Below are positions 29,974 to 39,549 of a stretch of 64,000 bases of DNA, piece by piece. Position numbers and translations under genes: made by a program. The DNA is from Azotobacter salinestris (GTDB taxonomy: Bacteria; Pseudomonadota; Gammaproteobacteria; Pseudomonadales; Pseudomonadaceae). Numbering within the stretch: position 1 is the stretch's first letter; the number at the start of each line of letters is the position of its first letter. The notes below the pieces were generated by a model. The model searched no databases and had not been told where the DNA came from. It worked only from the letters and a program-made list of their open reading frames with translations. The DNA is taken from the NCBI RefSeq assembly GCF_009363155.1, contig NZ_CP045302.1, positions 323,001-387,000 of the forward strand, given 5' to 3'.

Positions 29974-31260
29974 ATGACCGAACTCATTCCCCAGCCGCTG
30001 TTCGACACCTATGCGCGCTTCCTGGCGCTGTCTCCAAGCAGCCTGGTGTTCGAAAACCGCTTCGTCGTGCGTTTTCTGAACAGGCTCGAACCGGAGCTTC
30101 CGGCCAAGAACGATTACCTGCACACCCGGGACTTCCTGCGCTCCTACGCCGGCTGGGAAACCACCTACAAGGCCTACCGCATCCAGGTGGAGCGGCTGTT
30201 GCTGTGGTGCTGGCTGAAGAAGGGGAGTTCGGTGCTGAAGCTGACGCGCGAGGACGCCGAGGCCTTCCTCGGCTTCTGCCGCGAACCGGACATGGAGTGG
30301 GTCGGCCAGGCGGTGCGGCGGCGCTTCATCGCCGGCGAGGAGCCCGGCGAGCTGGTGCTCAATCCGCAATGGCGTCCCTACGAGAGCCTCGGCAGCAAGG
30401 CGGCGCGCAAGCTCGCCGACGAGACCGGCATGCCGCGCCAGGCGCCGGAGCATTACAAGGTCACGGCGAGTTCGCTGAAGCAGGCCTTCACCATCTGCTG
30501 TTCCTTCTACGACTTCCTGGTCGGGCAGAATACGCTGCTCGACAACCCGTTCCGCGCCATCGAGGAGCCGGGCCGCTTCTTCGAGAAGCGCGCGCCCTCG
30601 ATCGAGGGCAAGGTGCTCAACCCGCTGCAGTGGGCGTTCGTCATCGAGACCGCGGAGTGGATGGCCCATCAGGATGCGGAGCGCCACGAGCGCACGCTGT
30701 TCGTGGTCGTCGTGCTGTTCTCCCTGTACCTGCGCATCTCCGAGCTGGCCGGTCGGCCCGACTGGCATCCGACTATGCAGGCCTTCCAGCAGGACGAAGG
30801 CGGCGCCTGGTGGTACGTGACCGTCGGCAAGGGCGGCAAGGAGCGGCGGATCTCGGTCGGCAGCGAGCTGCTCGGCTACCTCAAGCGCTACCGCATGTCG
30901 CGCAACCTGACGCCGCTGCCGCAGCCCGGCGAGAACGTGCCGCTGCTGCTGAAGCTGGACGGTCGCGGCGGGCTGACCGACCGGCAGATCCGCAACATCG
31001 TGCAGAAGTGCTTCGACACCGCGGTCAAGCGCATGCAGGCCGAGGGCCGCGGCGAGCGGGAAATCGCCAGCCTGCGCGCCGCCAGCACCTACTGGCTGCG
31101 CCACACCAGTGCCAGCTACGACGCGCCGCACCGGCCGCTCAGGCAATTGCAGGTCGATCTGGGCCACGCCAAGGCCAGCACCACTCATGACATCTACTAC
31201 AACAGCGTCGCACCGGAGCGCACGCCCACGGGGCGCCCGCGCCGGCTGAAGCGCCGCTGA
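29974..31260 (+). CDS. Large tyrosine recombinase (site-specific integrase)
   Basis: The 428-residue protein has an extended N-terminal region (1-200) with a SAM-like DNA-binding part (YKAYRIQVERLLLWCWLKK) and a catalytic domain with Arg in LYLRISELAG, His/Arg in YWLRHTSASYD, His in DLGHAKASTTHD, and the nucleophile Tyr in IYYN. It is of the type found alone or in recombinase-in-trio arrangements. The ATG at 29974 has only weak ribosome pairing. A lox-like palindrome lies 40 bases upstream. It is convergent with the FMN glutamate-synthase-like gene, with no gap between stops. Confidence 0.88.
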   Translation: MTELIPQPLFDTYARFLALSPSSLVFENRFVVRFLNRLEPELPAKNDYLHTRDFLRSYAGWETTYKAYRIQVERLLLWCWLKKGSSVLKLTREDAEAFLGFCREPDMEWVGQAVRRRFIAGEEPGELVLNPQWRPYESLGSKAARKLADETGMPRQAPEHYKVTASSLKQAFTICCSFYDFLVGQNTLLDNPFRAIEEPGRFFEKRAPSIEGKVLNPLQWAFVIETAEWMAHQDAERHERTLFVVVVLFSLYLRISELAGRPDWHPTMQAFQQDEGGAWWYVTVGKGGKERRISVGSELLGYLKRYRMSRNLTPLPQPGENVPLLLKLDGRGGLTDRQIRNIVQKCFDTAVKRMQAEGRGEREIASLRAASTYWLRHTSASYDAPHRPLRQLQVDLGHAKASTTHDIYYNSVAPERTPTGRPRRLKRR

Positions 31261-32874
31261 TCAGAAGCGCGCCGCCTCGAAGCTGTCGGCGCGCGCCATC
31301 CGCCACATGCGCGCGTAGAACTCGCTGTCGATGCGGTCGCCGAGCAGTTCGCCCGGCTTGAGGAAGGCGTGCAGCTGGGCGTACTGGCGGATTTCGCTCT
31401 CCGACAGGCGCCGCAGCAGGTGGCGGGGCTCCAGTTGCGCAGGATGTTCGAGGCCGGCGGCGGCGACGATCTCGGCCAGGGCCTTGAGCGTGTTGCGGTG
31501 GAAGTTGCGCACCCGTTCGGCCTTGTCCGGCACCACCAGGGCGCGTTGGCGCAGCGGGTCCTGGGTGGCCACGCCGGTCGGGCAGCGGTTGGTGTGGCAG
31601 CTCTGCGACTGGATGCAGCCGATGGCGAACATGAAGCCGCGCGCCGAGTTGGCCCAGTCGGCGCCGATGGCCAGCACGCTGGCGATGTCGAAGGCGCTGA
31701 TGATCTTGCCGCTGACCCCGAGGCGGATGCTGTCGCGCAGGCCGGCGCCGACCAGGGTGTTGTGGACGAACAGCAGGCCCTCGCGCAGGGGCACACCCAT
31801 GTGGTCGGAGAACTCCAGAGGGGCGGCGCCGGTGCCGCCTTCCTTGCCGTCGACGACGATGAAGTCGGGCAGGATGCCGGTTTCCAGCATGGCCTTGACG
31901 ATGCCCATGAACTCCCAAGGATGGCCGAGGCAGAACTTGAAGCCGACCGGCTTGCCGCCGGACAGCTCGCGCAGCCGGGCGACGAAGCCGAGCAGCTCCA
32001 GCGGCGTGGAGAAGGCGCTGTGGCGGGCCGGGGAGACGCAATCGCGGTCCATGCTCACGCCGCGGGTGGCGGCGATCTCCGCGGTGATCTTGTTCATCGG
32101 CAGGATGCCGCCGTGTCCGGGTTTGGCGCCCTGGCTCAGCTTGATCTCGATCATCTTCACCTGATCGTTCTGCGCCTGGCTGGCGAAGCGCTCGGGATCG
32201 AAGCGGCCGTCCTCGGTACGGCAGCCGAAGTAGCCGCTGCCGATTTCCCAGATCAGGTCGCCGCCGTGTTCGCGGTGATAGGGGCTGATGCTGCCTTCGC
32301 CGGTGTCGTGGGCGAAGCCGCCGAGCCTGGCGCCCTGGTTAAGGGCACGGATGGCATTGGCACTGAGCGAGCCGAAGCTCATCGCCGAGATGTTGAAGAT
32401 CGAGGCGGAATAGGGCTTGGCACACTGCGGACCGCCGATCTGGATGCGCAAATCCTCGGGCTTGCCGAGCTCGGCCGGGCGCATCGAGTGCGTGATGAAC
32501 TCGAAGCCGTTCTGGTAGACGTCGTGCAGGGTGCCGAAGGCCTTGTCGGCGCTCTGGTTCTTGGCGCGCGCGTAGACCAGCATGCGCTGGGCCCGGGAGA
32601 AGGGCAGGCACTCGTCGTCGGTTTCCAGCAGGTACTGGCGGATCTCCGGGCGGATGTACTCGATCAGGTAGCGGATGTTGCCCAGCACCGGGTAGTTGCG
32701 CCGCACCGCGTGCTGCGTCTGCCGCAGGTCGTTGACGCCCACGAGGCTGAGCAGCCCGGCGATCAGGGTCAGCGGCCAGAGTCCGGGCGAGCCGGGGAGG
32801 AGGGGCAGGGTGACGACGGTGAGCAGTATGCAGGCGACAAAGAAGGCGTAGCGACTGAACAGGGTGACACTCAT
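31261..32874 (-). CDS. FMN-binding glutamate synthase-like protein
   Basis: The 537-residue protein has two N-terminal membrane helices (about 5-50) and then the GltS FMN/alpha-ketoglutarate-binding domain of glutamate synthase: FNISAMSFGSLSANAIRALN, HDTGEGSISPYH, SQGAKPGHGGILP, and the Fe-S Cys cluster region CIQSQSCHTNRCPTG. It lacks the glutaminase domain. Such membrane-attached, single-domain forms are widespread and of uncertain role. The ATG at 32874 follows AGGAATCC. An IS630 insertion sits 11 bases upstream and separates it from the antiporter gene, but leaves its ribosome site intact. Confidence 0.85.
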   Translation of the reverse strand: MSVTLFSRYAFFVACILLTVVTLPLLPGSPGLWPLTLIAGLLSLVGVNDLRQTQHAVRRNYPVLGNIRYLIEYIRPEIRQYLLETDDECLPFSRAQRMLVYARAKNQSADKAFGTLHDVYQNGFEFITHSMRPAELGKPEDLRIQIGGPQCAKPYSASIFNISAMSFGSLSANAIRALNQGARLGGFAHDTGEGSISPYHREHGGDLIWEIGSGYFGCRTEDGRFDPERFASQAQNDQVKMIEIKLSQGAKPGHGGILPMNKITAEIAATRGVSMDRDCVSPARHSAFSTPLELLGFVARLRELSGGKPVGFKFCLGHPWEFMGIVKAMLETGILPDFIVVDGKEGGTGAAPLEFSDHMGVPLREGLLFVHNTLVGAGLRDSIRLGVSGKIISAFDIASVLAIGADWANSARGFMFAIGCIQSQSCHTNRCPTGVATQDPLRQRALVVPDKAERVRNFHRNTLKALAEIVAAAGLEHPAQLEPRHLLRRLSESEIRQYAQLHAFLKPGELLGDRIDSEFYARMWRMARADSFEAARF

Positions 32875-32885
32875 TCGAGGATTCC

Positions 32886-34072
32886 TAGTGTGGTGAATCA
32901 CAAGTTCGCTTCATTATTTCTTTGCAAGGCTCGAGCAGCCCTGCCGACAGAGGCCAGGATTTCACCTGCTCCCTTACGCCAGCGGAAGGGCCTTGGATTC
33001 TGGTTGTAAGTCGCCAGGTAATACTCGATGGACTGCTCGAGATCCTTCACGCTGGTATGGGCCTGGCGCCTTATCCACTTCTGGGTGAGCATCGAGAAAA
33101 AGCGCTCCACCAGATTCAGCCATGACGCGGACGTCGGGGTGAAATGCACGTGATAACGCGGGTGCGCGACAAGCCAGGCGCGCACCTTGTCGGTCTTGTG
33201 CACGGCATAGTTATCCATGATCAGGTGGATGGCCTTGTCGCTCTCGACCGTTTCCTCGATGGCCCTGAGAAACTCCAGGAATTCTGCGCTGCGGTGACGG
33301 CGCTTGAGACGTCCGATCACCTCGCCGGTGGCCACATCCAGGGCGGCAAACAAGGACGTCGTGCCATGGCGCTGATAATCATGGGTACGGGTCGCCGGAT
33401 ACCCAGGCTCCAGCGGCAGCCCCGGCTGTGTTCGATTGAGCGCCTGGATCTGGCTTTTCTCATCGACGCACAGTACCAGCGCCTTATCCGGCGGATTCAG
33501 GTAGAGCCCTACGATATCCTGCACTTTGTCGACAAAGGCGGGATCGGTGGACAGCTTGAAGGTGTGCTCCAGGTGAGGCTTGAGCCCGAAGGCTCGCCAG
33601 ATACGCTGTACGCTCGCCGGTGAAATATGGGTGGCCTTGCTCATCCGGCGCGAGCTCCAATGACTGGCATCGTCGGGCCGGGTCTGCCGCACCCGGTCGA
33701 CCACTTCCTGGACCTTTTCATCGCTGATGCTGCGTGGGCGGCCTGAGCGCGGCTCGTCATTGAGGCCTTGCAGGCCCAAACGGGCGAAGCGAAGGCGCCA
33801 CCTCGAAACGGTTTGCGCCGTAATGCCGAGCCGTCGAGCAATGGAAGAGCCGGACTCGCCTCGAGCGCAGGACAGAATGATCTCGGCGCGCAGCTGCATA
33901 TCGGCAGGCCCCTTGTGCCTGGCTCGGCGGCGGGTGAGTTCGGCATGCTCGTGTTCGGTCAGTTCGATCCGAACGGCTGGGCGGCCTGTTTTCATCGCAT
34001 GCCCTCCGAAAAAACTCTGTCAGCTCCGCGGTAGACAAGTCTTATCCTGAGTAGTTGTGATTCACCACACTA
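32886..34072 (-). mobile_element. IS630-family insertion sequence with 18-bp perfect ends
   Basis: The ends TAGTGTGGTGAATCACAA (32886-32903) and its exact reverse complement (34055-34072) bound a 1187-base element that encodes one DDE transposase. The outermost TA on each side is the duplicated target typical of IS630/Tc1/mariner. The transposase stop codon lies inside the left terminal repeat. Both ends are intact, so it may be active or recent. Confidence 0.93.
32898..33995 (-). CDS. IS630-family transposase
   Basis: The 365-residue protein has an N-terminal helix-turn-helix ([18 protein letters not shown]) and an arm rich in Arg. Its DDE catalytic residues are visible in [12 protein letters not shown] (Asp), [12 protein letters not shown] (Asp) and [10 protein letters not shown] (Glu). 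The frame is uninterrupted, and full-length for the family. It cuts and pastes the surrounding element into TA targets. Confidence 0.93.
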   Translation of the reverse strand: MKTGRPAVRIELTEHEHAELTRRRARHKGPADMQLRAEIILSCARGESGSSIARRLGITAQTVSRWRLRFARLGLQGLNDEPRSGRPRSISDEKVQEVVDRVRQTRPDDASHWSSRRMSKATHISPASVQRIWRAFGLKPHLEHTFKLSTDPAFVDKVQDIVGLYLNPPDKALVLCVDEKSQIQALNRTQPGLPLEPGYPATRTHDYQRHGTTSLFAALDVATGEVIGRLKRRHRSAEFLEFLRAIEETVESDKAIHLIMDNYAVHKTDKVRAWLVAHPRYHVHFTPTSASWLNLVERFFSMLTQKWIRRQAHTSVKDLEQSIEYYLATYNQNPRPFRWRKGAGEILASVGRAARALQRNNEANL

Positions 34073-35893
34073 GAGCGGATCGGAGTATTTCGGGGGAGTA
34101 ACGGGTTCTTCCAGAACGTCCCGGGCGAACAGGCTTTCGAGATCGTCGAAGTAGGCGTGGGTGGTCCTGAGGCTGGCGGCCTCGTCGCTGACCACCTTGT
34201 GCAGCTCCTGCAGCATTTGCTCGTCGTGGCGGCGGAAGCGCTCGATGCGCGCACTGGCCTGCTGTTCGCTCAGGCCCAGCCCGAGCAGCACCTGGCGGCC
34301 CATCTCCAGGCTGGAGAAGAAGGTCTCGCGCACCGGGCCGGCATCCAGGTCCAGCAGGGTATGCAGCTGCTCCCAGTCCAGGGCGCGGGTGATCACCTTC
34401 ATGTGCGGATAGCGCTGGCGGACCAGGCGGGCCGTCTGGATGTTCGCCTGGCCGTCGTCGGTGGCGATGACGAAGAACTGCGCATGCTCGGCCTTGGCGG
34501 CGTGCAGGATCTCCAGGCGCAGGGGATTGCCGTAGTAGATCGGCAGGTCGCTGACCTTGCGGTGGAATTCCACCGCCTCGACCGCCGTGTCGAAGCCCAC
34601 GAAGGGTACGCGCTGGGCGTGCAGGAGGCGGGCGACGACCTGGCCGACCCGCCCCATGCCCATGATGATCACTCGCGGTTCGTGGTCGATGTACGGGGCC
34701 TCGTGGGACTGTACAGCCGGTTGGCGGACCGATCCGGAAAGCCGCGAGAGCAGCACGACGACCAGCGGAGTAATGGCCATCGACAGGGTGATGGTCAGCA
34801 CCAGCAGATCGTGGAGTCTCTCGTCGAACAGCCCGTGGTTGCGGGCGATGGAAAAGATCACGAAGGCAAATTCGCCGCCGCCGGCGAGCACCACGCCCAG
34901 GCGCAGCGCGGAGTCGGGCTGCAGATGCCCGGTATGCCGCCCGACGAAGGCGATCAGGGGCAGCTTGAGCAGGATCAGCAGCAGGGCCAGGCCGAGCACC
35001 GTCCAGACCGACTCGACCAGCAGGTCGAGGTTCATGTTCATGCCGACGCCGAGGAAGAACAGCCCGAGCAGCATGCCCTTGAAGGGCTCGATCTTCGCTT
35101 CCAGGGCATGGCGGTACTCGGACTCGGCCAGCAGCACGCCGGCCAGGAAGGCGCCGAGGGCCATGGACACGCCGATCCACTCCATCAGCAGGGCGCTGCC
35201 CATCACCACCAGCAGGGCGGTGGCGGTAAGGATGTCCTGCATGTCACCCTTGGCCACCATGCGGAACAGCGGGCGCAGCAGGTAGCGGCCGCCGATGACC
35301 AGGCCGCCCACGCAGGCGACCACCTTGAACAGCTCGACCAGCGGGTCTTCGCCGCTGTCCGGCCGGCTGACGCCGCTGAGCAGCGGAACCATCGCCATCA
35401 GCGGAATGGCGGCGATGTCCTGGAACAGCAGCATCGAGAACGCCAGGCGCCCGTGGGGCATGTGCAACTCGCGGCGCTCGGCGAGCAGCTGCAGGACGAA
35501 GGCGGTGGACGACAGCGCCAGGCCGAGGCCGAGGACGAGGGCGCTGGTCCAGTGCTGCTGGAAGAAGGCCATGGCCACGCCGCCGATGGCCGCGCCGCAC
35601 AACAACACCTGTGCCAGGCCGGCGCCGAACACCGCATGGCGCATCAGCCAGAGTCGCTTCGGCGACAGCTCCAGGCCGATGATGAACATCAGCATCACCA
35701 CGCCCAGCTCGGAGATCCGCATGATGCTGCCGGGCCGATCGATCAGGCCCAGTACGCCGGGACCGATCAGCACGCCGCCGATCAGATAGCCGAGCACGGC
35801 ACCCAGCTGCATGCGCTTGGCGAGCGGCACGAGCAGGACCATGGCAATCAGGCAGACCACGCTGGCCTGTAACAGGCGCGACTCATGTTCCAC
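34070..35893 (-). CDS. CPA2-family (Kef-type) monovalent cation:proton antiporter
   Basis: The 607-residue protein has 12-13 membrane segments in residues 1-385 (GYLIGGVLIGPGVLG, LALSSTAFVLQLLAE, FLAGVLLAESEYRH are the family hallmarks) and a cytosolic TrkA-N Rossmann domain from about 405 to 530 (VIIMGMGRVGQVVARLL), which senses nucleotides. It exports K+ or Na+ in exchange for protons in the inner membrane, as in glutathione-gated Kef systems. The start is a GTG with AGAGGT upstream. Its stop TAG shares its TA with the IS630 target; the stop would have been the same before insertion. Confidence 0.9.
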   Translation of the reverse strand: MEHESRLLQASVVCLIAMVLLVPLAKRMQLGAVLGYLIGGVLIGPGVLGLIDRPGSIMRISELGVVMLMFIIGLELSPKRLWLMRHAVFGAGLAQVLLCGAAIGGVAMAFFQQHWTSALVLGLGLALSSTAFVLQLLAERRELHMPHGRLAFSMLLFQDIAAIPLMAMVPLLSGVSRPDSGEDPLVELFKVVACVGGLVIGGRYLLRPLFRMVAKGDMQDILTATALLVVMGSALLMEWIGVSMALGAFLAGVLLAESEYRHALEAKIEPFKGMLLGLFFLGVGMNMNLDLLVESVWTVLGLALLLILLKLPLIAFVGRHTGHLQPDSALRLGVVLAGGGEFAFVIFSIARNHGLFDERLHDLLVLTITLSMAITPLVVVLLSRLSGSVRQPAVQSHEAPYIDHEPRVIIMGMGRVGQVVARLLHAQRVPFVGFDTAVEAVEFHRKVSDLPIYYGNPLRLEILHAAKAEHAQFFVIATDDGQANIQTARLVRQRYPHMKVITRALDWEQLHTLLDLDAGPVRETFFSSLEMGRQVLLGLGLSEQQASARIERFRRHDEQMLQELHKVVSDEAASLRTTHAYFDDLESLFARDVLEEPVTPPKYSDPL

Positions 35894-36101
35894 TGCGAAA
35901 TACCTCTATGAGCAGGCCTTGGAGAGAATGGAGCGGCACGACGCGACCGGGCGCCGGACTCGTTCCGGGAAAGTTGCACAATTGTGCCTATGGCGTGGCT
36001 TTTTGACAGCTGACCCTGGTCATCGCTTGTGACTGGTGATCTGGAGCGTACAGGCTGTCCGTGTATCATCCGGATTTCGGGGTTTCAAAACCCAAACCTA
36101 A

Positions 36102-36129
36102 AGTTCGCATAATGTATATTATGTTAAAT
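36102..36129 (+). other. dif: Chromosomal dif site (XerCD dimer-resolution site)
   Basis: The 28-base site has XerC arm AGTTCGCATAA, central region TGTATA and XerD arm TTATGTTAAAT. The central region and XerD arm are identical to the Escherichia coli dif site as I know it, and the XerC arm differs only at the outer bases, as in Pseudomonas. It lies in a non-coding gap of 354 bases (35894-36247) that is AT-rich around the site. XerC/XerD act here with FtsK at the terminus to resolve chromosome dimers. The rest of the gap shows no gene. Confidence 0.92.
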
Positions 36130-36247
36130 TGCATATGCACCAGCGAACACCATAACCCCTGCTGGCCAGCGAACCCCCTCTCTTCCTCAAAGTTGACGAA
36201 TAAGGTGCAGGCCGAATACGCCGCCGCCGGAAGACCGACACGCCCGG

Positions 36248-38719
36248 CTACAGGCACGCGATGGCCTCCTTGAGCTGGGCGATCAGCGCGGGAATCGCAT
36301 GCAGGTGTTCCTCCTCCTCGGCGAGCACCTGCTCGAAGGCGCGTTTTTTCAATGCTGCAATATCGAAATTGCCGCGCACACTCACCGGCGCCGTGCTGAG
36401 GAGGATGTCGAAAAGCCGGTCCACCGCATGCAGGCGTCCCCACAGGTAGTCGTTCTCGCGGATCGAACGGCCGAGAAAGCCGCCGAAGCTGGCGAGCGAG
36501 CGGCCGAGCAGGACGTCCTTCTGGCCTTCGATCCTGAGGCTGGTCGCATCCTCGGGACTGATGCGGTCGACCAGGATCTCCTCGATGGGGCCCGCATCGG
36601 TATCCAGCGACAGCGCACTCACGGTTGGGCGCAGAATGATGTCCCAGAAGAAATATCCCAGATAGCCGGTAAGAATGGCATCGCGGCTCGCCGCCTCCAG
36701 GCCCAGCACCAAGGGCGAAGCCAGCATGGCATCGGCGTCGTCCGCGGTTCGGGCGAGGTCGCACTCCTGCGCCAGGCGCTCGACCAGCCGGGCTATCTCC
36801 TCGAAAGTAGCCGGCTCGGGCAAGGGGACGGCGCCGAAAACCGCGGATTTCGCGCCCTCCTCCAGGAAAATATCCCGGCAGGCGGCGATCGCCTGTCGGC
36901 TGAGAAAATCGATGCTGTCGTAGATCGACAACTCGTCGATGCACTTGTGGATCTTGATCTTCAGCAGATCGAGGGATTCCGAGTGGCCGATGCTGAGCGG
37001 ATCGTCGGAGACCTCGGGATAGTGTTCGTTGATTTCGTGCAGGACGAAGTTCAATCGCCTCCTCTTATAGATCACGCCGAAATCCAGAATCATCTTCCCG
37101 TAAGGCGGCAGCTCGGCGTTGTTGTAGAGATTGTCGGGCATGACGTAGGAATCGGTAATGATCCCCTGTTGTCTTGCCCAGCTCTCGATGATGTCCTGGA
37201 CTCGACACGCCTCCGGCGAGTTGGCGGTGAACTGACAGGCACTGGTGATGATCTGCACGATGTAGTCCAGGGCCTCGAGAACCAGCGAGCGCATCCACAC
37301 GTCATAGACGACCGTGGTCCCGGCCAGCAGGCTGATCGACGAAAGCCGCCAGTGCCGCAGGTCGTCGGCCGAGAAGCTCCCCCGCAGCCCGCCCGCCGTC
37401 GCCTGCTCGATCAGCTTCGCGGCCAGGGGTCTGGCGCTGGAGATCGCCGTCTTGAGACGTCTGGCCTGCACGTTGTAACGACTGATGACCGCCAGTTCGT
37501 TGTATACCGGATCATGCCGCGGCAGGTCCGAGAGCGCGCCCCGCAGGGTAGCGAAAAAGCCCGGAACGCCAGCCCCGGGCGCTGCCTTGTCGATCCCTGG
37601 ATGGGGATCGATGAAGACCAGGCGGCGGTCCACCTCCCGGAAGGCGCAGTGCGTGCGGATGGCCTCGACGCAGGCCATGATCGGCTTGTTGTCGAGCACG
37701 CTGCCGTCGAGCAGCACCGCCTCCTCGGGATTCTCGCCGCGCTCGCGATAATGGCGAAAATTCCGCTCCAGAAAATGCGCGCGTGCCGGCCAGGGGACAT
37801 GGCGCTCGGCCAGAATCTCGTCGATTTCGCGGATCCGGGCGGGCGGAAACGCGCCGGGAAAGGAAGCCGTCGCCCGTCCCGCAAAGGCCAGGGAGGGAAA
37901 GTTGTCCACGTCGAAATCGCTGAGAAGATGTCCGGTCTTGCGATGGTCGAGGCCGAACCGCAGAAGGTGGCGGTGCTCCCGCTCGTAGGCGACCGGTGGA
38001 TCATGGATGAAGATCGGCCGCTCGATTCCCCGGAAGTCCGTGACCGTCACCAGAAGATCCAGTCTGGCCCCCTGGGGCAACAGCGACTCCCACGGCGAGC
38101 TGGAGGTTTTCATCGCCGTCAGGGCATCGAGGATGAGCGTGGTCAGGCGCCGGCCGTCCAGGGGCGGTTTGAACCAGCGGGAGCGCAGGAACACCGAGAT
38201 CCGCTTGGCGATTTCGGCATCGGCCTTTCCCGGCAGCAGGCCCTCGCGGTCGAGCCGGGTGAGCAAGGGCCGCATCAGCGGCCAGAAATACCACTTGCTC
38301 CAGAGCCGCGCCTTGGCCTCGGGTGCCAGCAGGTTCAGCATGTCCGCTTCCTCGAGCCATATGCGGGTGACCGGTATCAGGCTGCGATCGTGAGCCAGTG
38401 CCGTGGCCAGGGTCACACCGTTGATGCCGCCCGCCGAAGACCCGGCGATGACGTCGACGATCACTCTCAGGCACACGTCCTTGCCCAGCGCCTCCAGGAA
38501 CTCAAGATAGACATCGCCGGTGGAGTTCTCCGGCTCGTCCGGGTAGTTCTCGTGCAGGCGGCGCGACGGCTTTTCCCGGCCCTCACCGGCTCTGTCGCCG
38601 TGATAGAGCTTCGAGGCCCGAACCAGATTGAGGATTTCCCGATTGATGCCGTGCTGGTAGATCGCAAGCGACACGCCGCCGAACAGGACGACCGCCAGCC
38701 GAAGCTCTTTCTCTTTCAT
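36248..38719 (-). CDS. Patatin-related phospholipase-like protein (long form)
   Basis: The 823-residue protein has a patatin domain at its N-terminus: the oxyanion Gly-rich loop LRLAVVLFGGVSLAIYQHG, the nucleophile elbow IAGSSAGGING (Gly-X-Ser-X-Gly) and the catalytic Asp in LLDGSVLDNKP. A long helical C-terminal extension fits the 'patatin-related' family around TIGR03607/DUF3376. It may act as a lipid acyl hydrolase; substrate and location are unknown. The ATG at 38719 was chosen because the domain begins right after it; the upstream frame to 38854 is unlike protein. Its stop is 119 bases from dif. Confidence 0.83.
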   Translation of the reverse strand: MKEKELRLAVVLFGGVSLAIYQHGINREILNLVRASKLYHGDRAGEGREKPSRRLHENYPDEPENSTGDVYLEFLEALGKDVCLRVIVDVIAGSSAGGINGVTLATALAHDRSLIPVTRIWLEEADMLNLLAPEAKARLWSKWYFWPLMRPLLTRLDREGLLPGKADAEIAKRISVFLRSRWFKPPLDGRRLTTLILDALTAMKTSSSPWESLLPQGARLDLLVTVTDFRGIERPIFIHDPPVAYEREHRHLLRFGLDHRKTGHLLSDFDVDNFPSLAFAGRATASFPGAFPPARIREIDEILAERHVPWPARAHFLERNFRHYRERGENPEEAVLLDGSVLDNKPIMACVEAIRTHCAFREVDRRLVFIDPHPGIDKAAPGAGVPGFFATLRGALSDLPRHDPVYNELAVISRYNVQARRLKTAISSARPLAAKLIEQATAGGLRGSFSADDLRHWRLSSISLLAGTTVVYDVWMRSLVLEALDYIVQIITSACQFTANSPEACRVQDIIESWARQQGIITDSYVMPDNLYNNAELPPYGKMILDFGVIYKRRRLNFVLHEINEHYPEVSDDPLSIGHSESLDLLKIKIHKCIDELSIYDSIDFLSRQAIAACRDIFLEEGAKSAVFGAVPLPEPATFEEIARLVERLAQECDLARTADDADAMLASPLVLGLEAASRDAILTGYLGYFFWDIILRPTVSALSLDTDAGPIEEILVDRISPEDATSLRIEGQKDVLLGRSLASFGGFLGRSIRENDYLWGRLHAVDRLFDILLSTAPVSVRGNFDIAALKKRAFEQVLAEEEEHLHAIPALIAQLKEAIACL

Positions 38720-38916
38720 CGTCAGTGTCTCGCCGGGCCCATCAAAACCGATGGCCCCCGCAGCGCCCCCGTGACTCGAACCTCTTGAGTATGGCGCGTT
38801 GGCAGAAGGCAGAAGGCAAAGGCGCCTCGAGACCGGCACGGGAAGCGTGTCCACCCTCCTCCCTGCGGCCTGGACGAAGCGGTTGACTTGGGCGGCGATC
38901 CCGCCAGAATCGCCCC

Positions 38917-39549
38917 ATGACCATCACGACTCCCAAACCCCGACGCGGCCGTCCTCCCAAGGTCGCCCGGGATTTCCCCGACACCCGCGAGGCGCTGATC
39001 CGCTGCGGGATGGAAGTCCTCACCGAACAGGGCTTCATGTCCACCGGCATCGAGTCCGTGCTCAAGCGCATAGGCGTGCCCAAGGGCTCCTTCTATCACT
39101 ACTTCGACAGCAAGGAAGTCTTCGGCCAGGCGGTGCTGGAAAGCTATGGCGCCTATTTCGCCCGCAAGCTGGATCGCTGGCTTTTGCAGGAGGAAGTGCC
39201 GCCGCTGCAGCGCCTGCGCGATTTCGTCGAGGACGCCAAGGCCGGTATGGCGAAATACGAATTCCGGCGCGGCTGCCTGGTGGGCAACCTCGGTCAGGAG
39301 GTAGCCATCCTGCCGGAAAGTTTCCACGCTCAGCTGGAGGCCACCCTGTGCGACTGGCAGTGTCGCCTGGCCGCCTGCCTGCGGCTTGCCCAGGACCGTG
39401 GCCAACTGGCTGGCGACGCCGTTTGCGAGGAGCTTGCCGCCTTCTTCTGGATCGGCTGGGAAGGCGCCGTGCAGCGCGCCCGGCTGGTTCGCAACGGCAC
39501 GCCGCTGGACATCTTCCTCGAGGGCTTCCTCGCCGGACTGCCGCGTTAG
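38917..39549 (+). CDS. TetR-family regulator (AcuR-like)
   Basis: The 210-residue protein has a Lys/Arg/Pro-rich N-terminus (TPKPRRGRPPK) and a TetR helix-turn-helix (STGIESVLKRIGVPKGSFYHYF). The C-terminal domain RRGCLVGNLGQEVA and ESFHAQLEATL resembles AcuR, the repressor of acrylate/acryloyl-CoA genes. It could sense a reactive electrophile. It diverges from the patatin gene and overlaps the convergent response regulator by 4 bases, stop against stop. Confidence 0.85.
   Translation: MTITTPKPRRGRPPKVARDFPDTREALIRCGMEVLTEQGFMSTGIESVLKRIGVPKGSFYHYFDSKEVFGQAVLESYGAYFARKLDRWLLQEEVPPLQRLRDFVEDAKAGMAKYEFRRGCLVGNLGQEVAILPESFHAQLEATLCDWQCRLAACLRLAQDRGQLAGDAVCEELAAFFWIGWEGAVQRARLVRNGTPLDIFLEGFLAGLPR

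Noticed and set aside
24855-34083. Shared AGCGGATCGGA at the 3' ends of integrase 1 and the antiporter, as an attachment repeat
   Set aside because: An 11-base match is expected by chance many times in 64 kb, and both copies are coding (Ser-Asp-Pro-Leu ends).
36299-38788. 829-residue plus-strand frame opposite the patatin-related gene
   Set aside because: The minus strand has the full patatin motif set; the plus frame has no recognisable feature or ribosome site.
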